This document shows, in pieces, positions 17,347 to 25,643 of a stretch of DNA of 64,000 nucleotides. Source of the DNA: Coriobacteriaceae bacterium (GTDB lineage: Bacteria; Actinomycetota; Coriobacteriia; Coriobacteriales; Coriobacteriaceae). Under the pieces are notes generated by a model. It did no database searches, was not told where the DNA came from, and was given only the letters and a program-made list of their open reading frames with translations. The stretch is from assembly GCA_025992855.1 (NCBI GenBank), contig DAJPGB010000001.1, positions 1,674,001 to 1,738,000 of the forward strand. The letters are read 5' to 3'. The position numbers and the translations under genes were made by a program. Position 1 is the first letter of the stretch. Each line of letters opens with the position of its first letter.

Positions 17347-18248
17347 TCGAAAGCACCCACCAGCTCGTTGATGTCCTTTACGCCCTGGGACTCGGCCCAG
17401 GCCTCGAGCTCATGCGCGATCTTAAGCGAAGCGCACGGATCGACGAAGTTGGCCATGCCGACCGACACGCAGGTGGCGCCGGCCAGGATAAACTCAGCCG
17501 CATCCTCGCCAGTCATGACACCGCCGACACCGTTGATGGGGATATCGACGGCCTGGGCAACCTCCCAGACCATGCGCACGGCGATGTGGTGGCACAGCGG
17601 GCCCGAAAGGCCGCCCTTGGGCTTGGCCACGCGGGACTTGCGGGTATGGACGTCGATGGCCATGCCCTGGATGGAGTTGATGACCGAAAGGCCGTCGGCG
17701 CCGGCAGCCTCGAGGGCCTTGGCGATCTCGGCGACGTTGACCGGCGCCATCTTCACGAACAGCGGCTTATCGGTCACCTTGCGGCAAGCAGCCATAACGG
17801 AAGAGGCGCCCTCGGGCGTGGAGCCCATGGCGGCACCGCCGGCGGCGATATTAGGGCAGCTCACGTTGATCTCGTAGCCGGCAGCCCAGGGGCACAGCTC
17901 GACATACATCTCGAGCGCGCGGACAAACTCGTCAACGGAGTGACCGGCAACCTGACAGATGACCTGGCAGCCGTCCTTGGACAGCTGTTCGAGCCACGGA
18001 CCGGACTCGCGGGCAAAGGCGGCCACGCCGGGGTTCTGAAGACCCACGGAGTTGATCATACCGCCGGGAATCTCGGCCATGCGGGGCGCGGGATTGCCGG
18101 GCCAGGGCTCGGCAGCGCAACCCTTGGTGGTGATGGCGCCCAGCTGGGAAACATCAAAGAAGTTCTGGAACTGCCAACCGTAGCCAAAGGTACCGGCTGC
18201 GGTGTTAATGGGGTTCTGCATCTTGACGCCGCCGAAATCGACGGCCAT
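17340..18248 (-). CDS. pyrD: Dihydroorotate dehydrogenase, class 1B catalytic subunit
   Basis: FMN subunit of the NAD-dependent dihydroorotate dehydrogenase, which works with PyrK. 302 residues; TAAGTFGYG near the N-terminus, catalytic Cys131 in NVSCPN, and FMN-binding GVGGVMTGEDAAEF. The ATG at 18248 (MAVDFGGVKMQNPI) matches family N-termini. A GTG at 18263 overlapping the pyrK stop (TAGTG), or one at 18254, are alternatives adding at most five residues. Confidence 0.93.
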   Translation of the reverse strand: MAVDFGGVKMQNPINTAAGTFGYGWQFQNFFDVSQLGAITTKGCAAEPWPGNPAPRMAEIPGGMINSVGLQNPGVAAFARESGPWLEQLSKDGCQVICQVAGHSVDEFVRALEMYVELCPWAAGYEINVSCPNIAAGGAAMGSTPEGASSVMAACRKVTDKPLFVKMAPVNVAEIAKALEAAGADGLSVINSIQGMAIDVHTRKSRVAKPKGGLSGPLCHHIAVRMVWEVAQAVDIPINGVGGVMTGEDAAEFILAGATCVSVGMANFVDPCASLKIAHELEAWAESQGVKDINELVGAFEC

Positions 18249-18262
18249 GTTCACGGTACCCA

Positions 18263-19054
18263 CTAGAAGACCACCACCTTGGAAGCATCGAACACGGGGC
18301 CGCACATACAAGCACCCTTCATACCGTCGACCGTCTCGACATTGCAGGTGTTGCAGGCGCCAAAGCCACAGCTCATCATGCGCTCGAGCGACACCTCGCA
18401 GTACGCACCGGCCTCGGCGGCAGCGGCGGCAACTTTCTTCATCATGACAGCGGGGCCGCAGCTGGCCACATAGTCGTAGCCGCCCTCTCCAAGCAGCTCG
18501 GCTGCCGGGTCGGTGCAAAAACCGTGCGTGCCGAGCGAGCCGTCGTCGGTGCACACGTTGACCGTGGCGCCCAGCGCGCGGAACTCATCGACGCCCACGG
18601 CCTTGGACGCGGTGCCAAAGCCCAGGCACACGTCGACGGCCACACCCTGCTCGACGAGCATGCCGGCAAGGCACAGCACGGGCGGAACACCGATGCCGCC
18701 CGCAACGAGCAGCGCCTTCCTGGTGCCCTCGGGCACAAGCCAGCCGCGGCCGCCAGGGCCCAGCAGATTAGAGGTGGAACCGGGGGCCATCTGCGACAGA
18801 CGACGGGTGTCGTCGCCCACGACGGCGTACCACAGCTCGACGGTGCCGGCCTGGGCGTCGGCGCGATAGAAGCTCAGGGGCACGCGAAGCAGCGAGGACG
18901 CATCGCCAGGCACGGCAATGTTCACAAACTGACCGGGCTTGAGCGCACTTGCAAGCTTGGGGGCCGAGATAACGAGCGAGAAGATGCCGTCGGCGATCTC
19001 CTGGTTCGAGACGACCTCGAAGTCGTGCATGCGTGCAGTGGAAGGTGTGGGCAT
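18263..19054 (-). CDS. pyrK: Dihydroorotate dehydrogenase electron-transfer subunit
   Basis: Flavin and 2Fe-2S subunit passing electrons from PyrD to NAD. 263 residues: an FAD-binding barrel (LRVPLSFYRADA), an NAD-binding domain (LLVAGGIGVPPVL), and a C-terminal Cys cluster CGFGACNTC followed by a fourth Cys in GACMCG. ATG 19054 with TTGGAG upstream. The following pyrD makes the class 1B complex complete. Confidence 0.93.
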   Translation of the reverse strand: MPTPSTARMHDFEVVSNQEIADGIFSLVISAPKLASALKPGQFVNIAVPGDASSLLRVPLSFYRADAQAGTVELWYAVVGDDTRRLSQMAPGSTSNLLGPGGRGWLVPEGTRKALLVAGGIGVPPVLCLAGMLVEQGVAVDVCLGFGTASKAVGVDEFRALGATVNVCTDDGSLGTHGFCTDPAAELLGEGGYDYVASCGPAVMMKKVAAAAAEAGAYCEVSLERMMSCGFGACNTCNVETVDGMKGACMCGPVFDASKVVVF

Positions 19055-19101
19055 AGACGCTCCAATCCCCCATGCGGTTGCATGGTTCAGGCGAACAGAA
19101 A

Positions 19102-19126
19102 GCGCGGCACCGCAAGGGCGCCGCGC
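19102..19126 (-). terminator. Weak hairpin between pyrC and pyrK
   Basis: A 7-bp GC-only stem GCGCGGC/GCCGCGC followed on the minus strand by TTTCTGTT, in the 92-base gap between pyrC and pyrK. Possibly a partial terminator that lowers distal pyr gene expression, or an RNA stability element. Confidence 0.35.
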
Positions 19127-19146
19127 ACAAAAGCGATAAGGCTATG

Positions 19147-20436
19147 CTAGCAGATGCAGCCGTCGGCAAGCGTCTGTTTACCGCCGACAAACACATCGGT
19201 GGCACGACCGGTGAGCGTGCGGCCGGCAAAACCGGAGTTCTCGGCACGCGACTCGTAGCCGTCCTCGCCGACCGTCCAGGTGGCGGACGCGTCGAAGACG
19301 GTCAGGTCGGCAACGGAGCCCGCCTTGACCTGAACCTGGTCGAGGCCCAGGATCTCACGCGGCTTGATGGCCATGAGCTCGACCATGCGGCCCATGCTCA
19401 TCTTGCCCGTGTTGACCAGCTCGGTGAGTACGAGCGACAGCGAGGTCTCGAGGCCGATCATGCCGAAGGGCGCAAGCTCGAACTCACGGGCCTTCTCCCA
19501 CGGGGTGTGGGGAGCGTGATCGGTGACGATAGCGTCGACGGTGCCGTCGATGACGCCCTGGCGGATGGCCTCGGCATCCTCCTCGGTACGCAGCGGCGGA
19601 TTGACCTTGAGCGAGGTGTTGTAGGTCTCGTCCAGATCGTTCTCGGTCAGGAACATGTGGTGCGGGGTGGCCTCGCAGGTAACCTGAACGCCAGCGGCCT
19701 TACCGGCACGCACGATCTCCAGGCCATGGGCGGTGGAGATGTGCTGGATGTGCAGCTTGGCACCGGTCAGCTTGGCGATCTCGATGTCGCGGGCGATCTG
19801 GAGCTCCTCGCCGGCAGCCGGCCAGCCCTCGAGAGCCAGACGGGTCGAGACCTTGCCCTCGTTGATCTGGCCGTGACCGACCAGGTCCTCGTCCTGGCAG
19901 TGGCTCATAAAGACCTTGCCGAACATCTTGCCGTAGTCCATGCAGCGACGGAGCATGCCCGCGCCCTGCACGCCGCGACCGTCGTCGGTGAAGGCGACGG
20001 CGCCGTGGGCGACCATATCGCCCATCTCGGACATGGCCTCGCCCTTAAGACCGCGGGTCATGGCGCCCGACGGATAGACGCGGCAGTGACCGACCTCGGC
20101 AGCGCGGGACTTGACGAACTCCACGACGGTGCCGTTATCGGTGACGGGATCGGTGTTGGGCATGGCGCACACACCGGTGAAGCCGCCCTTGGCAGCAGCG
20201 CGGGTACCACTCTCGATGTCCTCTTTGACCTCGTAGCCGGGCTCGCGCAGATGCACGTGCATATCCACCAGGCCGGGGACGAGGTACTTGCCGGAAAGGT
20301 CGCGGACCTCGGCTCCCTCGACGGCGAGATTCTCGCCGACCTCGGCGATCTTATCGCCGTCAATCAGGACGTCAACGACACCGTCAAGCTCGACGGACGG
20401 GTCGACGACGTGGGCATTCTTAAGAAGCAAGGCCAT
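19147..20436 (-). CDS. pyrC: Dihydroorotase
   Basis: Zinc amidohydrolase closing N-carbamoyl-aspartate to dihydroorotate. 429 residues, class I type: metal-binding DMHVHLREPG (His60, His62), downstream His residues in HIQHIS, and catalytic TDHAPH. ATG 20436 with GGAGG 8 bases upstream; overlaps the end of pyrB by 17 bases. An ATG five codons earlier lies within the binding-site region and is less likely. Confidence 0.95.
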   Translation of the reverse strand: MALLLKNAHVVDPSVELDGVVDVLIDGDKIAEVGENLAVEGAEVRDLSGKYLVPGLVDMHVHLREPGYEVKEDIESGTRAAAKGGFTGVCAMPNTDPVTDNGTVVEFVKSRAAEVGHCRVYPSGAMTRGLKGEAMSEMGDMVAHGAVAFTDDGRGVQGAGMLRRCMDYGKMFGKVFMSHCQDEDLVGHGQINEGKVSTRLALEGWPAAGEELQIARDIEIAKLTGAKLHIQHISTAHGLEIVRAGKAAGVQVTCEATPHHMFLTENDLDETYNTSLKVNPPLRTEEDAEAIRQGVIDGTVDAIVTDHAPHTPWEKAREFELAPFGMIGLETSLSLVLTELVNTGKMSMGRMVELMAIKPREILGLDQVQVKAGSVADLTVFDASATWTVGEDGYESRAENSGFAGRTLTGRATDVFVGGKQTLADGCIC

Positions 20437-21364
20437 TATCGGCACCTCCAAGCAGCAGATACAGGATAGCCATACGCACGCAGATACCGGCGTAGACCTG
20501 CTCCAGGATGACGGAGCGTTGCGGGTGGTCGGCCATATAGGAGTCGAACTCGACGCCGCGGTTGATGGGGCCCGGGTGACAGATGATCGCGTCGGGCTTC
20601 ATGAGCTTCTCGCGGTCCTTGGTCAGGCCGAAGAGCTTGTGGTACTCACGAATGGTCGGGAACGGAGCGCCCTCGAGGCGCTCCTGCTGCACGCGCAGCA
20701 TGTAGACGACGTCCAGCTCGGGCAGGACGGAATCGAGGTCGCTCGTCACGTGGTCGCAGCCCAGGACCTCGGGCGCCGGCGGCAGCAGCGTGCCGGGGGC
20801 GACGGCGTAGGTCTCGCAGCCCATGATCTTAAGGGCGGGGATCAGCGAGCCGCAGACACGGGAGTGCGCGATATCGCCGACGACGGCGACCTTCAGACCG
20901 TGGAAGTCGCCCTTGTGCTCCCAGATGGTGTACAGGTCGAGCAGGGCCTGCGTGGGGTGGTTGTGCTTGCCGTCGCCGGCGCAGATGACGCTCGCGGGCG
21001 AGTTCTGCGTGACGATGTAGGGCGCGCCGGCGTGCTTGTCGCGCACGACGATGCAGTCGATCTTATAGGCGTTGAGGGTCTCGACGGTATCGACGAGGCT
21101 CTCGCCCTTGACCGTGGAGGTCGAGGAGCCGCCAAAGTTGAGGCTGTCGGCCGAAAGACGCTTCTCGGCAAGCTCGAAGGAGCTGCGCGTGCGCGTCGAG
21201 GGCTCGTTAAACATGTTGACGATGGTCTTGCCCTTGAGCGTGGGGACCTTTTTGATCGCACGCTCGTTGACCTCGGAGAACGCCTTGGCGGTCTCGAGGA
21301 TGAGCTTGATGTCCTCTTCGGAGTACTCGGTAATGTCGATCAGGTGCTTATGGTTGAACGCCAC
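20420..21364 (-). CDS. pyrB: Aspartate carbamoyltransferase catalytic subunit
   Basis: Commits carbamoyl phosphate and aspartate to pyrimidine synthesis. 314 residues with the carbamoyl-phosphate loop EPSTRTRSSFE and the HPTQALLDLYTI motif. The GTG at 21364 (AFNHKHLID) is preferred; GGAGG lies 11 bases upstream within the pyrR end. No pyrI regulatory subunit gene is present, as in Gram-positive operons. Confidence 0.94.
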   Translation of the reverse strand: MAFNHKHLIDITEYSEEDIKLILETAKAFSEVNERAIKKVPTLKGKTIVNMFNEPSTRTRSSFELAEKRLSADSLNFGGSSTSTVKGESLVDTVETLNAYKIDCIVVRDKHAGAPYIVTQNSPASVICAGDGKHNHPTQALLDLYTIWEHKGDFHGLKVAVVGDIAHSRVCGSLIPALKIMGCETYAVAPGTLLPPAPEVLGCDHVTSDLDSVLPELDVVYMLRVQQERLEGAPFPTIREYHKLFGLTKDREKLMKPDAIICHPGPINRGVEFDSYMADHPQRSVILEQVYAGICVRMAILYLLLGGADNGLAS

Positions 21365-21368
21365 GGTA

Positions 21369-21953
21369 CTACTCACCTCCCAGCGGCGCGGAGCCCACAT
21401 GGGAACCCGGCGCGACGTCGTTAATCTCGACAGCGGTGTGGCCGTCGACTTCCTTCATATATAGGTGCACGTTCTCCTCATGCGACGAGGGAACGTTCTT
21501 GCCGACAAAGTCCGGCGAGATGGGGAGCTCACGGTGGCCGCGGTCAACGAGGACCGCCAGCTCGATGCGGCTCGGACGGCCCAGGTCCATGACGGCGTCC
21601 AGAGCGGCGCGAATGGTACGACCCGTATACAGGATGTCGTCCACCAGCACGACGCGCTTGCCGTCGACGCTGAAGGGAATGTTGGTGGCGTGGATCGCGG
21701 GAGCGAAATTGGTCGCATAGTCATCGCGATAGAAGCTGATGTCGAGGCTGCCGAGCGGAACGTCGACGCCCTCGATCTCCTTGATCTCCTCGGCGAGCTT
21801 CTTTGCCAGAAGGTCGCCGCGCGTGACGATGCCGACCAGAGCGAGGTCTTCACAGCCCTCGTTGCGCTCGAGAATCTCGTGCGCGATGCGGGTCATCGCT
21901 CGATTGACGGCGGTCTCGTCCATGATGACCGCCTTGGGGGAAGTCGTGCCCAT
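21369..21953 (-). CDS. pyrR: Bifunctional pyr operon regulator / uracil phosphoribosyltransferase
   Basis: RNA-binding attenuation protein that also has UPRTase activity. 194 residues, with the PRPP loop VVLVDDILYTGRTIRAA (about 97-113) and an N-terminal MDETAVNRAMTRIAHEI typical of PyrR. ATG 21953 with AAGGAGATCG just upstream. It heads its own operon behind a leader with a terminator (21993-22033) and competing hairpins, so it very probably represses the operon when UMP is high. Confidence 0.95.
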   Translation of the reverse strand: MGTTSPKAVIMDETAVNRAMTRIAHEILERNEGCEDLALVGIVTRGDLLAKKLAEEIKEIEGVDVPLGSLDISFYRDDYATNFAPAIHATNIPFSVDGKRVVLVDDILYTGRTIRAALDAVMDLGRPSRIELAVLVDRGHRELPISPDFVGKNVPSSHEENVHLYMKEVDGHTAVEINDVAPGSHVGSAPLGGE

Positions 21954-22101
21954 CGATCTCCTTCCTCACATGTCTTGACTGCTGACACAGTCAAAAAAAT
22001 AGATGCCCGACCGCTCAAAGCGGACCAGACACCCACAGGAAGGGCTGCTCTTTGGCAGCTATGTAATTCCATGTGGGTATCTCGTACCCCTTTAATGGTC
22101 A
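21954..22101 (-). promoter_or_regulatory. pyr leader with mutually exclusive hairpins
   Basis: Three minus-strand structures compete. First, a 5-bp hairpin GGGTA/TACCC (22075-22089). Second, a 10-bp stem GATACCCACA/TGTGGGTGTC (22072-22081 with 22028-22037) enclosing GCTGC-CAAAGA-GCAGC. Third, the terminator at 21993-22033. The second shares GGTGTC with the terminator's 5' arm, so they cannot form together; the first would free it. The CAAAGA hexaloop resembles the PyrR binding-loop pattern CNGNGA except at one position. A TACACT -10-like hexamer lies at 22108-22113; the -35 is unclear. Confidence 0.6.
21993..22033 (-). terminator. pyr attenuator terminator
   Basis: A stem of 14 pairs including G-U pairs (22002-22033), with a CCGCT/AGCGG apex, followed directly by TATTTTTTT on the minus strand, 40 bases before the pyrR start codon. 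Confidence 0.75.
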
Positions 22102-22206
22102 AGGGATAGTGTAGCCAACCTTGAGCTTAATTGCGAGCATAAATACAGAGCAATCCGTAAACGGAGCCCTACGCTCAATAAACCTATATATATTTGTGGG
22201 ACGAGC

Positions 22207-22235
22207 TTGAAAACGCACGCACGAGCTGGCATAAT
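22207..22235 (+). promoter_or_regulatory. Strong plus-strand promoter upstream of rpmB
   Basis: TTGAAA, 17 bases, CATAAT, with TGG in front of the -10 (extended -10). The transcript would carry a leader of about 160 bases before rpmB. The stretch 22114-22404 otherwise holds no gene. Confidence 0.6.
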
Positions 22236-22342
22236 CCCCCCTGCTGCACGCAAATCGGATCTACGTCCAGGGCCGTGGCGTGGGCACTATCGCCAAAAGA
22301 GGAATATCTCTGTGTAGATTGCGCACAGGGAGTGACTTCTGT

Positions 22343-22350
22343 GCTATAGT
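22343..22350 (+). promoter_or_regulatory. Second rpmB promoter (extended -10)
   Basis: GCTATAGT preceded by TG gives an extended -10 (TGCTATAGT) about 55 bases upstream of the rpmB ATG. CGCACA 17 bases upstream is a weak -35. Confidence 0.5.
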
Positions 22351-22404
22351 TCAGGCTTGTTTGTTAACGCGACATGTTCGTTTGTCGCCCAAGGAGGGTC
22401 AGTT

Positions 22405-22593
22405 ATGTCCAAAGTTTGCGAAGTTTGCGGTAAGCACCCCGTTGCCGGTCGCTCCATCAGCCACTCTCACCGCGTCACCAACCGTAAGTTCCGCCCCAAC
22501 ATCCAGCGCGTCTACGTCGTCGTCGATGGTCACCGTCGCAAGATGAACGTTTGCTCCACCTGCCTCAAGTCTGGCAAGGTTGCGCGCTCCTAA
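22405..22593 (+). CDS. rpmB: 50S ribosomal protein L28
   Basis: Large-subunit protein of 62 residues. It starts MSKVCEVCGKHP and contains two CxxC pairs (CEVC, CSTC), the zinc-binding form of L28. ATG 22405 with AAGGAGG upstream. Monocistronic, with its own promoters and a strong terminator at 22662-22694. It is the first plus-strand gene and is divergent from the pyr operon. Confidence 0.96.
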   Translation: MSKVCEVCGKHPVAGRSISHSHRVTNRKFRPNIQRVYVVVDGHRRKMNVCSTCLKSGKVARS

Positions 22594-22661
22594 ATAAGGT
22601 CTTACCAACAAGTACCTCGGACTCTCCGGGTCAAAGACCTCGCGTTCATATAGAACTTACC

Positions 22662-22694
22662 AAAGGCGCCCTCCCCTACGGAGGGCGCCTTTTT
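22662..22694 (+). terminator. Intrinsic terminator of rpmB
   Basis: A 13-bp stem (AAAGGCGCCCTCC and its complement), 5-base loop, then five T. Strong on the plus strand. Confidence 0.93.
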
Positions 22695-22699
22695 GCACT

Positions 22700-22753
22700 C
22701 ATTGGGGACAGACTTATATGAGCGAAAACACCCGTGTAAGCCTGTCCCCAATG
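22700..22753. repeat. REP-like imperfect palindrome
   Basis: Two 20-base arms (22700-22719 and 22734-22753) pair with 17 Watson-Crick pairs, two G-U pairs and one mismatch around a 14-base loop. The arms contain TTGGGGACAG, resembling REP elements spread by RAYT-type transposases. It lies between the rpmB terminator and adhE. Confidence 0.55.
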
Positions 22754-22785
22754 AGCGGGGCGATGCACTGGTAGACAGTTTAGTT

Positions 22786-22813
22786 AAAACGCTTCAGTTT
22801 ATTGAAGCGTTTT
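22786..22813. other. 11-bp perfect palindrome upstream of adhE
   Basis: AAAACGCTTCA and TGAAGCGTTTT flank a 6-base spacer, about 94 bases upstream of the adhE ATG. It could be a two-way terminator (T-rich on both strands) or an operator for a redox or carbon regulator. It does not match the Rex operator pattern. Confidence 0.4.
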
Positions 22814-22857
22814 AGTGTGCCTTTTAGAGGAATCTGACCGTTCGCCGAATAATTTCT

Positions 22858-22866
22858 TGCTATCAT
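22858..22866 (+). promoter_or_regulatory. Extended -10 of adhE
   Basis: TGCTATCAT forms an extended -10, 41 bases upstream of the adhE ATG. No good -35 at the usual distance; an activator may be needed. Confidence 0.45.
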
Positions 22867-22906
22867 GCAAGGCGTAGGGTAAATCTCCGATCGCAAGGAG
22901 ACACAA

Positions 22907-25555
22907 ATGGTGAAAAAGTCACCGGAAAACACTACTCCCGCAATTGTGGACAACGTAGAGGCGCTTGAGGCTAAGCTCGCTCAGATGCGAGAGGCCCAGG
23001 CGCTTTTTGCTACGTACACGCAGGAGCAGGTCGACAAGATCTTCTATGAGGCCGCCATGGCCGCCAACAAGGCTCGTATCCCGTTGGCGAAGATGGCCAT
23101 CGAGGAGACCGGCCGCGGCGTTCTTGAGGACAAGGTCATCAAGAACCACTACGCCGCAGAGTACATCTACAACGCTTACAAGAACACCAAGACCTGTGGT
23201 GTCCTGGAGCGCGACGAGGCTTATGGCATCACCAAGATCGCCGAGCCCATCGGTATCGTGGGCGCCGTCATCCCGACGACCAACCCCACCTCCACTGCGA
23301 TCTTCAAGACGCTGATCAGCCTGAAGACCCGCAACGGCATCATCATCTCCCCGCACCCGGCTGCCGCCAAGTGCACCATCGCCGCCGCCAAGCTCGTGCT
23401 TGACGCCGCCGTCAAGGCCGGCGCCCCCGAGGGTATCATCGGCTGGGTCGATGTCCCCTCCATCGAGCTGACCAACATGGTCATGCGCGACGTCGACATC
23501 ATCCTCGCCACCGGTGGCCCGGGCATGGTCAAGGCCGCCTACTCCTCGGGCAAGCCCGCCCTGGGCGTTGGCGCCGGTAACACCCCGGTCGTCATCGACG
23601 ACACCGCCGACGTGCTGCTCGCCGTCAACTCCATCATCCACTCCAAGACCTTCGACAACGGCATGATCTGCGCTTCCGAGCAGTCCGTGACCGTCATCGA
23701 CACCATCTATGACCAGGTTAAGGCCGAGTTCCAGAAGCGCGGCTGCTATTTCGTCAAGCAGGGTGCCGAGATGGAGGCCCTGCGTGCCGCCATGTTCAAG
23801 AATGGCGCCCTCGATCACCGCATCCCCGGCATGGCTGCTGCCAAGATCGCTGAGCTCGCCGGCATCGAGGTTCCCGCCAAGACCAAGATCCTGATCGCCG
23901 AGGTCACCTCCACCGACCCCGCCAAGGAGGAGTTCTCCCACGAGAAGCTCTCCCCGGTCCTGGCCATGTATCACGCCAAGGACTTCCAGGAGGCCGTCGA
24001 CAAGGCCGAGCACCTGGTGCTCGCCGGTGGCCCGGGCCACACCGCCTCTCTGTACGTGCACCCCGCCCAGGCCGAGAAGATCAGCCTGTTCGAGCACGTC
24101 ATGAAGGCCTGCCGTATCGTCATCAACACCCCGTCCTCGCACGGCGGCATCGGTGACCTGTACAACTTTGGCATGAAGCCGTCTCTGACCCTGGGCTGCG
24201 GCTCCTGGGGCGGCAACTCCGTCTCCGAGAACGTTGGGGTGAAGCACTTGATCAACGTTAAGACTGTGGCCGAGCGCCGTGAGAACATGCTGTGGTTCCG
24301 CGCTCCCGAGAAGGTCTACTTCAAGAAGGGTTCCACGCCCGTCGCCCTCGACGAGCTCGGTACCGTCATGGGCAAGAAGCGCGCCTTCATCGTCACCGAC
24401 CAGTTCCTCTTCAAGAATGGCAACACCCGCGCCATCGAGGCCAAGCTCGACGAGATGGGCATCGCCCACGACTGCTTCTACGACGTCGAGCCCGATCCGT
24501 CGCTGCAGTGCGCACGTCGCGGCGCCAAGCAGATGGCTCTCTTTGAGCCGGACGTCATCATCGCCGTCGGCGGTGGCTCCGCTATGGACGCCGGCAAGAT
24601 CATGTGGATGATGTACGAGCACCCCGAGTGCAAGTTTGAGGACATGGCCATGGACTTCATGGACATCCGCAAGCGTATCTTCACTTTCCCCGAGATGGGC
24701 AAGAAGGCCTACTTCGTCGCCGTCCCGACCTCTTCGGGTACCGGCTCCGAGTGCACGCCGTTCGCCATCATCACCGACAAGGAGACCGGCATCAAGTGGC
24801 CGCTCGCCGACTACGCGCTGCTCCCCAACATGGCTATCGTTGACGCCGACAACTGCATGACCGCCCCGCGCGGCCTGACCGCTGCCTCCGGCATCGACGT
24901 CATGACCCACGCCATCGAGTCCTACGTCTCCATCATGGCTTCCGACTACACCAAGGGCCTCTCCGAGCGCGCTGCTAAGCTCGTCTTCGAGAACCTGCCC
25001 TCCAGCTTCACGAACGGCGCCAAGGACCCGCATGCCCGCGAGGAGATGCACAACGCCTCCTGCATGGCCGGTATGGCCTTCGCCAACGCCTTCCTGGGCC
25101 TCAACCACTCCATGGCTCACAAGCTCGGCGCTTTCCATCACCTGCCCCACGGCCTCGCCAACGCCGTCATCCTGACCCGCGTCATGCGCTACAACGCCGC
25201 CGAGGCTCCCGTCAAGATGGGTACCTTCTCCCAGTATCCTTACCCCAACGCACTGCACAACTACGCCGAGATGGCCAAGTACTGCGGCATCGAGGGCAAG
25301 GACGACAAGGAGGTCTTCGAGAACTTCATCACGAAGCTCGAGGAGCTCAAGGACTTCATCGGCGTCAAGAAGACCATCGCCGACTACGGTGTTGACGAGC
25401 AGTACTTCCTCGACACCCTCGACGAGATGACCGAGCAGGCATTCAACGACCAGTGCACCGGCGCCAACCCGCGCTACCCGCTCATGAGCGAGATCAAGGA
25501 GCTCTACCTGGACGCCTACTACGGCCGCGAGCCTCAGGACTACGCCGTCTGCTAG
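22907..25555 (+). CDS. adhE: Bifunctional acetaldehyde/alcohol dehydrogenase AdhE
   Basis: Converts acetyl-CoA to acetaldehyde and then to ethanol, regenerating NAD in fermentation; the family forms spirosomes. 882 residues: an N-terminal CoA-dependent aldehyde dehydrogenase with nucleophile Cys255 in GMICASEQS, then an iron-dependent alcohol dehydrogenase with GGGSAMDAGKIMW, SGTGSECTPF and the metal-binding HSMAHKLGAFHHLPHG segment. ATG 22907 with AAGGAG upstream. The strong C/G third-position bias suggests high expression. The next gene encodes an APH-fold kinase in the same direction. Confidence 0.97.
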   Translation: MVKKSPENTTPAIVDNVEALEAKLAQMREAQALFATYTQEQVDKIFYEAAMAANKARIPLAKMAIEETGRGVLEDKVIKNHYAAEYIYNAYKNTKTCGVLERDEAYGITKIAEPIGIVGAVIPTTNPTSTAIFKTLISLKTRNGIIISPHPAAAKCTIAAAKLVLDAAVKAGAPEGIIGWVDVPSIELTNMVMRDVDIILATGGPGMVKAAYSSGKPALGVGAGNTPVVIDDTADVLLAVNSIIHSKTFDNGMICASEQSVTVIDTIYDQVKAEFQKRGCYFVKQGAEMEALRAAMFKNGALDHRIPGMAAAKIAELAGIEVPAKTKILIAEVTSTDPAKEEFSHEKLSPVLAMYHAKDFQEAVDKAEHLVLAGGPGHTASLYVHPAQAEKISLFEHVMKACRIVINTPSSHGGIGDLYNFGMKPSLTLGCGSWGGNSVSENVGVKHLINVKTVAERRENMLWFRAPEKVYFKKGSTPVALDELGTVMGKKRAFIVTDQFLFKNGNTRAIEAKLDEMGIAHDCFYDVEPDPSLQCARRGAKQMALFEPDVIIAVGGGSAMDAGKIMWMMYEHPECKFEDMAMDFMDIRKRIFTFPEMGKKAYFVAVPTSSGTGSECTPFAIITDKETGIKWPLADYALLPNMAIVDADNCMTAPRGLTAASGIDVMTHAIESYVSIMASDYTKGLSERAAKLVFENLPSSFTNGAKDPHAREEMHNASCMAGMAFANAFLGLNHSMAHKLGAFHHLPHGLANAVILTRVMRYNAAEAPVKMGTFSQYPYPNALHNYAEMAKYCGIEGKDDKEVFENFITKLEELKDFIGVKKTIADYGVDEQYFLDTLDEMTEQAFNDQCTGANPRYPLMSEIKELYLDAYYGREPQDYAVC

Positions 25556-25573
25556 TTTTAGCACGGTTTTTAA

Positions 25574-25610
25574 CGGCGGGGGTGCACGGGTGTTTCACAC
25601 ACCCCCGCCG
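25574..25610 (+). terminator. GC-rich hairpin after adhE
   Basis: An 11-bp stem CGGCGGGGGTG/CACCCCCGCCG starting 18 bases after the adhE stop. Only a weak T tract follows (TCGCTTCT), so it may be a partial terminator or a 3' stabiliser between adhE and the downstream kinase gene. Confidence 0.5.
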
Positions 25611-25643
25611 TCGCTTCTATCGCATCGTTGAAAGGATGCAACC

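Noticed and set aside
22919..25564. Full-length 881-residue open frame antisense to adhE
   Set aside because: Composition is Leu/Val/Gly/Asp/His repeats without domains. Strong G/C bias at third positions of adhE removes stop codons from this antisense frame; adhE itself is unmistakable.
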